The notes beneath the pieces were generated by a model. It ran no database searches. It saw only the letters and a program-made list of their open reading frames with translations, and was not told where the DNA came from. Position numbers and translations under genes: made by a program. Below, piece by piece: positions 17,105 to 26,754 of a DNA stretch of 64,000 nt (positions within the stretch are counted from its first letter, which is position 1; each line of letters starts with the position of its first letter). Source of the DNA: Burkholderia diffusa (lineage in GTDB: Bacteria > Pseudomonadota > Gammaproteobacteria > Burkholderiales > Burkholderiaceae); NCBI RefSeq assembly GCF_902499115.1, contig NZ_CABVPN010000005.1:193433-257432 (forward strand), read 5' to 3'.

Positions 17105-18976
17105 GTGATTCCGCATTCGTTCCTGCAGGATTTGCTGAACCGCGTCGATATCGTCGACGTGGTGGGCCGGTATGTGCAGCTCAAGAAGGGCGGCGCCAAC
17201 TTCATGGGGTTGTGCCCGTTCCATAACGAGAAGAGCCCGTCGTTTACCGTCAGCCCGACCAAGCAGTTCTATCACTGCTTCGGCTGCGGCGCGCACGGCA
17301 CGGCGATCGGTTTCCTGATGGAGCATGCGGGGCTCACGTTCCCGGAAGCCGTGCAGGAGCTCGCGCAATCGGTCGGACTGACCGTGCCGCACGAGCCGTC
17401 CATGCGCGGCGGAGGCGGTGCGGGTGGCGGTGACTATCCGGCGCCCGTGTCGAAATCGGTCGCGACCGCGCTGTCCGACGTGATGTCCACCGCGTGCGAC
17501 TACTACCGCAAGCAATTGCGCGGCGCGACCGTCGCGATCCAGTATCTGAAGAACCGGGGCCTGACCGGCGAGATTGCCGCGCGCTTCGGGCTGGGCTATG
17601 CGCCGGACGGCTGGCAGAACCTCGAAACCGCGTTCCCGGACTACCGCGACGACTCGCTCGTCGAATCGGGGCTCGTGATCGTCAGCGAGAAAACCGATGC
17701 GCAGGGCGTCGCGCGACGCTACGACCGGTTCCGCGAGCGGATCATGTTCCCGATCCGCAACGTGAAGGGGCAGGTGATCGGGTTCGGCGGCCGCGTGCTC
17801 GGCAGCGGTGAGCCGAAGTACCTGAATTCGCCCGAAACGCCGTTGTTCAACAAGGGCAGCGAGCTGTACGGGCTGTTCGAGGCGCGCCTTGCGATCCGCG
17901 AGCGCAAGTACGTGCTGGTCGTCGAAGGCTACATGGACGTCGTCGCGCTCGCGCAGCTCGGCTTCCCGAACGCGGTTGCGACGCTCGGCACGGCGTGCAC
18001 GCCGATCCATGTGCAGAAGTTGCTGCGTCAGACGGACACGGTCATTTTCAGCTTCGACGGCGACTCGGCCGGCCGGCGTGCGGCGCGCCGCGCGCTCGAG
18101 GCGTGTCTGCCGCATGCGGCGGACAACCGGACGATCCGATTCCTTTTCCTGCCGTCCGAGCACGATCCGGACAGCTACGTACGCGAATTCGGCGCGGACG
18201 CGTTTTCCGAGCAGGTCGAGCGCGCGATGCCGCTGTCACAATTTCTGTTGAACGAAGCAATTGCCGGCAAGGCGCTCGACCAGCCGGAAGGTCGAGCGAA
18301 GGCGCTGTTCGACGCGAAGCCGCTGCTGCAGGCGCTGCCGGCGAACGCGTTGCGCGCGCAGATCATGCACATGTTCGCCGACCGGCTCGATATCCCGTTC
18401 GAGGAAGTCGCGGCGCTGTCGGATGTCGATGCGCGCATCGCGGCGCCGGCGCGCCAGGCGCCCGCGCGCAGCGAGCGGCGGCGTGTGACGGACAGCGAAA
18501 AGCGCGCGTTGCGTACGCTCGTGATGCATCCGCGGATCGCGTCGCAGCTCGACGACGAACAGCTTGCGACCCTGCGCGCGCTGCCGCGGATCGGCGAGCT
18601 GTTCGCCGAAGTCGTCGAGCATGCGCGTGCGCTGGGCGACGGCGCGGAGTTCCGGCTGCTGTCGGATGTCCTGCGGACGTCCTCGAACGGCGCGACTTAC
18701 GAGGAAATCTTCCGCGAAATTCTGGACTATGATGAAAACGTCCGCGATTTGCTGTTACAGAATCCGGAAGACGAGACGGTGCCCGAGCGGCAGCGTGAAC
18801 AGGAACGGATCGCGGGGGAGGAGCTGCAGGCCGCGGTGCTCAAGATGCGCTATGACGCCTGCTGCGACCGGCTCGATCGGCTTGCGCGGCAGTCCACCTT
18901 CACACCCGAGGAACTGGCGGAATTGACGGAATTGAACCAGCAGCGAACCGACATGAAGCGTCGGCTCGGGCTGTAG
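17105..18976 (+). CDS. dnaG: DNA primase
   Basis: This 623-residue enzyme synthesises the RNA primers for replication. The N-terminal CHC2 zinc ribbon is intact (CPFHNEKSPSF...FYHCFGCG, residues about 38-62). The central TOPRIM core shows VEGYMD, the FDGDSAGRRAARRALE acidic site and the DPDSYV segment. The C-terminal DnaB-binding helical domain follows. The start is GTG 17105 with no good ribosome site, consistent with the low translation typical of primase. It lies 72 bp after yqeY and 88 bp before rpoD. Confidence 0.96.
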   Translation: MIPHSFLQDLLNRVDIVDVVGRYVQLKKGGANFMGLCPFHNEKSPSFTVSPTKQFYHCFGCGAHGTAIGFLMEHAGLTFPEAVQELAQSVGLTVPHEPSMRGGGGAGGGDYPAPVSKSVATALSDVMSTACDYYRKQLRGATVAIQYLKNRGLTGEIAARFGLGYAPDGWQNLETAFPDYRDDSLVESGLVIVSEKTDAQGVARRYDRFRERIMFPIRNVKGQVIGFGGRVLGSGEPKYLNSPETPLFNKGSELYGLFEARLAIRERKYVLVVEGYMDVVALAQLGFPNAVATLGTACTPIHVQKLLRQTDTVIFSFDGDSAGRRAARRALEACLPHAADNRTIRFLFLPSEHDPDSYVREFGADAFSEQVERAMPLSQFLLNEAIAGKALDQPEGRAKALFDAKPLLQALPANALRAQIMHMFADRLDIPFEEVAALSDVDARIAAPARQAPARSERRRVTDSEKRALRTLVMHPRIASQLDDEQLATLRALPRIGELFAEVVEHARALGDGAEFRLLSDVLRTSSNGATYEEIFREILDYDENVRDLLLQNPEDETVPERQREQERIAGEELQAAVLKMRYDACCDRLDRLARQSTFTPEELAELTELNQQRTDMKRRLGL

Positions 18977-18982
18977 GCGGCC

Positions 18983-19005
18983 GGGGCGCCAAGAGAGGGC
19001 GCCCC
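18983..19005 (+). terminator. Hairpin between dnaG and rpoD
   Basis: An 8-bp GC stem (GGGGCGCC at 18983-18990 with GGCGCCCC at 18998-19005, seven-base loop) lies just after the dnaG stop. No T tract follows. It abuts the rpoD -10 element and may act as an RNA processing or pause site. Confidence 0.45.
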
Positions 19006-19009
19006 AGCG

Positions 19010-19018
19010 TGCTATAAT
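19010..19018 (+). promoter_or_regulatory. Extended -10 promoter of rpoD
   Basis: TGCTATAAT has a consensus TATAAT (19013-19018) with an upstream TG, 47 bp before the rpoD ATG. The -35 region lies in the dnaG-rpoD hairpin and has no TTGACA. It is a likely internal promoter giving rpoD its own transcription. Confidence 0.7.
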
Positions 19019-19064
19019 ATAAGGTTTCCAGCGGTTTGTTTTCTAAGCAGAGGCGAGATTCGCG

Positions 19065-21482
<2,418 letters not shown>

Positions 21483-21502
21483 TTTCCAGCGTCTTACTTG
21501 CG

Positions 21503-21541
21503 AACGCCGCCGGTATCCGCGTGATACCGGTGGCGTTTGTC
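21503..21541 (+). terminator. Terminator after rpoD
   Basis: A 15-bp stem with one G-T pair (21503-21517 with 21523-21537) and a five-base loop is followed by TTTGTCCTCTTT. It closes the macromolecular synthesis cluster. Confidence 0.75.
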
Positions 21542-21620
21542 CTCTTTAGCGTCTTTGTTGTTACAATGCCGGCCCGGCTTGGTTGCCGGAGTGGCGTGTA
21601 GCACACGTTGCTTCTTGTCT

Positions 21621-21699
21621 GGGCCCCTAGCTCATGCTTGGTTAGAGCAGCGAACTCATAATTCGTTGGTGCCGGGTTCGACTCCCGGGGGGCCCACCA
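21621..21699 (+). tRNA. tRNA with anticodon CAT (elongator Met or lysidine-modified Ile2)
   Basis: The full cloverleaf is present, with encoded CCA. The acceptor stem GGGCCCC pairs with GGGGCCC, and the D arm is GCTC/GAGC. The anticodon arm is GCGAA-CTCATAA-TTCGT with CAT at 21657-21659, and the T arm is CCGGG-TTCGACT-CCCGG. It is not the initiator, because its 1-72 pair is a normal G-C. The purine/C-rich acceptor and the anticodon stem look closer to E. coli tRNA-Ile2 than to elongator Met. TilS recognition would decide. A possible -10 (TACAAT) lies at 21562-21567. Confidence 0.93.
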
Positions 21700-21732
21700 G
21701 ATTCCCTTCCAAGGCTATCCAAGGAAGTCTCG

Positions 21733-21770
21733 AAACCCGCGACGCCGCAAGGCTTCGCGGGTTTTTCTTT
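21733..21770 (+). terminator. Intrinsic terminator after the tRNA
   Basis: A 10-bp stem (AAACCCGCGA at 21733-21742 with TCGCGGGTTT at 21755-21764) is followed by TTCTTTT. It probably ends the tRNA transcript. Confidence 0.85.
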
Positions 21771-22012
21771 TGCGCGCTGCCTGAATGTGTCGAGCGTGTT
21801 GAATGCGTTCACGCCGGCGTCGCGTGTCGCATCGCCGCCACCGGGAAAACGCGCGGAGCGTGCCGTGCCGATATCAATCGAAGTATGCTGTAGCGCGGTC
21901 GGCGCGCACGATCGAGAATCGTCGAGTGCGCGAACGGCAGGGCAGCGCCGCGTTCCGTCCGGCAGCCAGAACAAACACAAACAGACTTCGCCCGACAGTG
22001 GGGGCGGCCATC
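21771..22012. other. Leader region of the phospholipase D-like gene
   Basis: About 240 bp between the tRNA terminator and the PLD start hold no supported gene. An in-frame extension of the PLD frame runs back to 21803 but has no signal-like start. There is no integrase or attachment repeat of the tRNA 3' end here. Confidence 0.4.
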
Positions 22013-23563
22013 ATGATCACGTTGCGTTCGTGGAGTGCGATTCTATCGTTGCTGATGCTTGCCGCATGCGCCAGCCTGCCGCCGCAGGCCGGTCGCGCGC
22101 CAACGCACGCATTTACCGATACGGAAACCACGCGCCTCGGCGTCGCGTTCCGCCAGCAGGCCGCCGCCCATCCGGGGCAGGACGCGTTTCATCTGCTGCG
22201 CGATCCCGTCGATGCACTCGATGCGCGCGTGCTGCTCGCCGATCGCGCGGACCGCTCACTGGACCTTCAGTACTACATCTGGCACGACGACCTGACCGGG
22301 CACGAGCTCGCGGATGCGATCATCCGTGCGGCCGATCGCGGGGTTCGCGTGCGCGCGCTGCTCGACGATCTCGGGACGAATGCGGACGACCAAAAGCTGC
22401 TCGAGATCAGTTCGCATCCGAACATCGAGATCCGGCTCTTCAATCCAGTCGCCACACGCCACTTCAAGAAGATCGGCACGGTGCTCGAATTCTCCCGCGT
22501 CAACCGGCGCATGCACAACAAGGCGATGATCGCGGACAACCAGGCGGCGATCGTCGGCGGCCGCAATATCGGAGACGAATATTTCGGCGCGTCGTCGATG
22601 CTGGAGTTCGGCGATCTCGATGTGGTCGTGCACGGCCCCGTCGTGAACGACATCTCGACCGAATTCGATACGTTCTGGAATTCGCCGTATGCGTATCCGA
22701 TCGATGCGCTGGTCGGGCACGACGCGGCGCCGGGCGGCCTCGACCGGGAGCGCGAACGGTTGCGCGATTACCTGCGCGCGATGGAGGACAATCCGTACGT
22801 GCTCGAGGCGCGACACAGGCTCGACCAGATCGTGCACGGGCAGGGCACCGAGCTGTCCTGGGGCCAGGCGACGGTCCTGTACGACGATCCGGCGAAGATC
22901 GCACGCTCGCCGAAGGACAGCGACGGGCACCTCATGCCGCAACTGCGCGCACTCGCGTTGCGGCCCGAGCAGGAGCTGCTGATCGTGTCGCCGTACTTCG
23001 TGCCGGGCAAGGACATGGTCGAACGCCTGCACGCGCTCACGACACGCGGCGTGCGCGTGACGATCCTGACCAACTCGCTCGCATCGACCGACGTCGCGGC
23101 CGTGCATGCCGGCTACCGGCGCTATCGGCGTGCGCTGCTGGAAGCCGGCGTGAGGCTTTACGAACGGCGGCCGTCCGGCGACAAGAGCATTTCGAAGCAG
23201 GTCATCATCGGCTCGTCGCGTGCTTCGCTGCATGCGAAGACCTATGTGTTCGATCGCAAGAGCATCTTCATCGGTTCGATGAATCTCGATCCGCGTTCGC
23301 TGAATCTCAATACCGAGATCGGCGTTTACTGCGAGAGCGCGGCGATTGCGTCGGAAGTCGCGGCGGACCTGGAGCCGCGGCTCGATCAAATCGCGTGGCG
23401 AGTCGAATCGAGGACCGACCCGGCCGGGAAGGGGCGGCTCAAGTGGATTCAGACTGACGCGGACGGGAAAGTGACCGAACTCGATCACGAACCGGAAGTA
23501 TCGGCGGCGCGGCGCATGGAAGTATGGTTTCTGGGCTTGTTTCCGATCGAATCGCAGCTGTGA
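22013..23563 (+). CDS. Phospholipase D-family lipoprotein (cardiolipin synthase-like)
   Basis: This 516-residue protein has two PLD domains with intact HKD motifs: HNKAMIAD (His168) and HAKTYVFD (His407). Family members hydrolyse or transfer phosphatidyl groups, as in cardiolipin synthesis. The N-terminus (MITLRSWSAILSLLMLAAC) is a lipoprotein signal with lipobox LAAC at Cys19, so the enzyme should be anchored in the envelope, unlike inner-membrane ClsA. ATG 22013 follows GGGGGC. It converges with the sedolisin gene. Whether it makes cardiolipin or degrades lipid is not decided by sequence. Confidence 0.88.
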   Translation: MITLRSWSAILSLLMLAACASLPPQAGRAPTHAFTDTETTRLGVAFRQQAAAHPGQDAFHLLRDPVDALDARVLLADRADRSLDLQYYIWHDDLTGHELADAIIRAADRGVRVRALLDDLGTNADDQKLLEISSHPNIEIRLFNPVATRHFKKIGTVLEFSRVNRRMHNKAMIADNQAAIVGGRNIGDEYFGASSMLEFGDLDVVVHGPVVNDISTEFDTFWNSPYAYPIDALVGHDAAPGGLDRERERLRDYLRAMEDNPYVLEARHRLDQIVHGQGTELSWGQATVLYDDPAKIARSPKDSDGHLMPQLRALALRPEQELLIVSPYFVPGKDMVERLHALTTRGVRVTILTNSLASTDVAAVHAGYRRYRRALLEAGVRLYERRPSGDKSISKQVIIGSSRASLHAKTYVFDRKSIFIGSMNLDPRSLNLNTEIGVYCESAAIASEVAADLEPRLDQIAWRVESRTDPAGKGRLKWIQTDADGKVTELDHEPEVSAARRMEVWFLGLFPIESQL

Positions 23564-23702
23564 TTTCGCTTGCCCGCGACGACCGCGGGCGGCGTGTGCC
23601 GACGCGCAGCGTCGATCCGGAGGCCGTGCGCGCACTGGCGCTGATGCGGCTCCGGGCGCGCAAAACGACCCGCACCCGGAATCCGCACCATTCATCGCGC
23701 GG

Positions 23703-25538
23703 TCAGCGCGCGAAATCAGACGTGCTCTGGATGAACGTGTTCAGCTTCGAGATGTTCACGCTGCCGAAGCCCGTCGTCGCGTCCCAGCCGGCCTTCGCCT
23801 TGTAGCCGTACGTGCCGCTGCCGTTGTTGCCGGACGTCACGTCGTGCACCAGCGCCGCATTGCTCGGAAAGTACTTGTAGATGCTCGACGCCGGGAATCC
23901 GAGCGCGTTGTTGTTGGCCGATTGCAACCGCGCCCAGATGCCGGTGAAGATCGGTGCGGCGAGGCTCGTGCCGCCTTCGTTGTTCAGGTAGCCCGAGCCC
24001 CACAGCGTGTCGGACGTCTGGCCGTTCACCACGAGGATCGCGCCGGTGCGCAGGTCGGCGTCGAAACCGACGTCCGGCAGTGCGCGCTTGGTCGACCCGG
24101 TGAGGCTCGACGATTGCCACGACGGCGCCGCTTCGTACTTGCTGTAGCCGCCGCCCGTCGACCATACGGTGCCCGGCTGCCAGCTCGGATCGTTCCACAC
24201 GATTTCGCTGTTGTATGCGTTGGTCGACGTGTTGGTGAATAGCGTCGTGCCGCCCACTGCGATCACGTACGGCGACGTCGCTGGCTCGCTCACCGTGTAG
24301 GTCGAGCGCGACGGCGTGCCGCTCGCGCATTCGTACGCGCCGTGGTCGCCGGCCGATACGGAGAAGGTCTGACCTTGCGCGATGGCTTGCTTGAAGATGG
24401 TATCGTCGGTCGCCTGCGAGCCGGTGCTGTACGCGGACGATTCGCACACGCCGAGCGACACGTTGATGACCTTCGCGACGTTGTCGCTCACCGCCTTGTT
24501 GTACGCGGCGGTAATCGCGGTGAGCGACATCGACGGCGCCACGTAGAACACGACCTGCTTCACGCTGCCGCCGGCGGCGCCGACGATAGACTGGCTGTCG
24601 AGGTTCCATTCGACGGTGCCGGACGTATCGGTGTACGAACTACCTGACGGACCCGTCTGCACGACGCTGCTGCTGATCGTGCCGAGGCCGTTGTTGGCGG
24701 CGAACGTATTGAGGTCGCTGACCGTCTGCGACAGGTCGCCTTCGGAGATGATGCCGACGGTGGTTTGCGAGGCCGTCGGCGTGCCGTCGCCGCCATAGAG
24801 CGACGAGAATTCCGTCGGGTAGTGCGGCACCGCGGATGCGCCTGCCGGAATCGTCAGGTTGCTGGTGTTGCCTTGCGGTTTGCTGCCCGCGCCGGTATGC
24901 ATGAGCTCGACGTTCTGCAGCCCCAGCACGGCACCGACGATGCCTGAGATTGCGTTCGGCACCTGCGCGGCATCGGTGTTCGCGTAAACGTTGCGGCCGT
25001 TTCGCGTGAAGCGCTTGAGCGTCGTGCGGAACGCCGATTTGACCGTTGCCGCGGTGCCCGACGCGGACACGAGCAGGCGGTTCGGCGCAACGACGATGTT
25101 GACGAAGCCGGCCTGGCGCAGGTGCGCGACGACGGAGGCAACCTGCTGGTCGGTCGGCGCGTATTGCGCGGCGAACTGCGCCGACGTGAGGAACTGCTTG
25201 TAGTGCGGCGAGCCGGGTGTATGCAGATCGTGCAGGTACTGGTCGAGTTGCGCTTCGCTGCGCAGGTTCAGCCCGAGCACGATGTCGACCGATTCGCCGG
25301 GCGCCATCTCGGTGGCAGCCGCGGCAGCGGCGGCGGTACTGGCCGCCGGCGCGCCGGCGGTACTGCTGCTTTCACCTTGCTGGACGAGCGGCAGGAATCC
25401 CTTGGTGCGCGTTTCCGTCCAGCCGGCGGCCGGTGCGGCATGGGCGGCCGTCATGCCGAACGAAGCGGCTGCTGCTGCGGCGAAGGCGAGCTTGGCGATG
25501 CGGATGTGCTTTAGTTTCTTGTCTGCAACCTGATTCAT
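23703..25538 (-). CDS. S53 family serine-carboxyl peptidase (sedolisin / pro-kumamolisin)
   Basis: This 611-residue secreted acid-type protease has a signal peptide (to about residue 36, AHAA), then an activation pro-domain to about residue 220 that includes APNRLLVSASGTAATVKSAFRTTLKRF. The catalytic domain has Glu310 and Asp314 in EWNLD and nucleophile Ser525 in GGTSLAAP. A C-terminal calcium site follows (DVTSGNNGSGTYGY). GGAGGGG lies about 10 bp before the ATG. A paralogue lies at 51197-52936. Processing of the pro-domain is expected from the family. Confidence 0.93.
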   Translation of the reverse strand: MNQVADKKLKHIRIAKLAFAAAAAASFGMTAAHAAPAAGWTETRTKGFLPLVQQGESSSTAGAPAASTAAAAAAATEMAPGESVDIVLGLNLRSEAQLDQYLHDLHTPGSPHYKQFLTSAQFAAQYAPTDQQVASVVAHLRQAGFVNIVVAPNRLLVSASGTAATVKSAFRTTLKRFTRNGRNVYANTDAAQVPNAISGIVGAVLGLQNVELMHTGAGSKPQGNTSNLTIPAGASAVPHYPTEFSSLYGGDGTPTASQTTVGIISEGDLSQTVSDLNTFAANNGLGTISSSVVQTGPSGSSYTDTSGTVEWNLDSQSIVGAAGGSVKQVVFYVAPSMSLTAITAAYNKAVSDNVAKVINVSLGVCESSAYSTGSQATDDTIFKQAIAQGQTFSVSAGDHGAYECASGTPSRSTYTVSEPATSPYVIAVGGTTLFTNTSTNAYNSEIVWNDPSWQPGTVWSTGGGYSKYEAAPSWQSSSLTGSTKRALPDVGFDADLRTGAILVVNGQTSDTLWGSGYLNNEGGTSLAAPIFTGIWARLQSANNNALGFPASSIYKYFPSNAALVHDVTSGNNGSGTYGYKAKAGWDATTGFGSVNISKLNTFIQSTSDFAR

Positions 25539-26178
25539 TTTGAATTACCCCTCCGGTTGAACATCGAACTGCACGAACAACAACGGTCGACGGCGGCGCG
25601 GATCGTGCGCCGCCGATATCCGCCGCGCTCGCGCGGATGGCGCGGACGCGACGGGGCCTTTCGCCCGACCCGGATGGGTGGTGATCCTCCGGGGGCGAAA
25701 TGCTGGAATGCTCGGTAACGGGGGCGCTCCGCCGCGATGCGGCCCGGTCGCGCCGGCAGGCCTGATGCAGGCGAGCTAGAGCAAAAGTTTCGGTATCCTG
25801 CTCATCTGGTTCGGTCCTTCGGCCTGCTGCCGGACGGCAGCTGCCCAATGAATGCATCGGGATGTTGCATGCGCCAACGGAAGAAGCGACGGTCGGCGGC
25901 GAGAACTTCGGTGCGGCGGAAGCGAGATGCGTTGAGCGGGAACGATTGCGTGGTCTGCAGTTCGTCGGATTGCTTGCATCGGACGGTATCAAGAACGAAA
26001 GTTCGGTGTCAAACTTTTTTTGATTACATGAAACAAAGTTAAATGGAATTGGATGAAATGCTTTTGAAAAGTCATTAGGTATTTTGTAATTTTCAAACCA
26101 TAAACCGAGTGCAATTGCGGGTCCGTCCTGTGGATAATTCGCGATTCGATTCGTAATGCACGAACCGTATTCGAGAAA
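25539..26178. other. Long upstream region of sedolisin 1, AT-rich at its far end
   Basis: No gene is supported in these 640 bp. The first half is ordinary GC-rich sequence. From about 25998 to 26160 the sequence becomes AT-rich, with T and A runs unlike anything else in the window. An inverted repeat TTTGAAAA (26063-26070) and TTTTCAAA (26090-26097) lies inside it. Confidence 0.5.
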
Positions 26179-26601
26179 TCATTCGAATCTCCCGTGCCCG
26201 TTTTCCGTCCCGGAACGCAAGGTTCGACGCGCGTCGGCCGCGTCCGGCGACTCAACCTGATCAGATCGACGGCTCGTCGCGAGCAGTCCAGCCAGCGACA
26301 GCGTCTCGAGAGCGGGGTGGGTCGGCGCATCGTGATGGATCGCATCGGGCGGCGAAGCGACCGGATGACACAATGTGTCGACGATTAGTGCGGCGATGCT
26401 GACGATCAGCACGGCGGCAACCAGTTGCACGCGATGAGTCCGTTCGGCCAGTTGACGGTATTCCACCTCGTGCCGCGTTCCACGCTGCAACTGCTCGATT
26501 GGGATCGTTCTAGCGGTGAAGGTGCCGCGCGCTGCTGATGGCGACCATTGCGGATCAGACGCGGGTTCTGCGCGAACACTGGCATGTGCCGCGCGGCGCA
26601 T
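26179..26601 (-). CDS. Hypothetical protein with one membrane segment
   Basis: This open frame of 140 residues contains one convincing hydrophobic span (VQLVAAVLIVSIAALIVDTL, about residues 58-77) preceded by a charged segment. It has no recognised domain and no good ribosome site at the ATG 26601. Internal GTG or TTG starts just before the membrane span are possible. It could equally be chance coding in the region between the sedolisin and the mechanosensitive channel. Confidence 0.3.
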   Translation of the reverse strand: MRRAAHASVRAEPASDPQWSPSAARGTFTARTIPIEQLQRGTRHEVEYRQLAERTHRVQLVAAVLIVSIAALIVDTLCHPVASPPDAIHHDAPTHPALETLSLAGLLATSRRSDQVESPDAADARRTLRSGTENGHGRFE

Positions 26602-26754
26602 CGGGTGGCGAGCGGGCCGCCCCGGCGAATGCGGCGAAGCGCGTTCAGCGCGCGATGAAAACCGCCGCGCGTCGAGCGCGGCTATCGGTCGTTCGATGGC
26701 ACGAGCACAGGCACGGCGCGACGCGCGGTGGCCGGGTCAACGGCATCCGCACGA

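Noticed and set aside
21621..23563. tRNA followed by accessory genes as a possible genomic island
   Set aside because: No integrase, no repeat of the tRNA 3' end and no base-composition change in the PLD gene. Only the later AT-rich patch is odd.
22256..23695. 479-residue frame antisense to the PLD gene
   Set aside because: Shadow frame; the plus strand has a lipoprotein signal and two HKD motifs.
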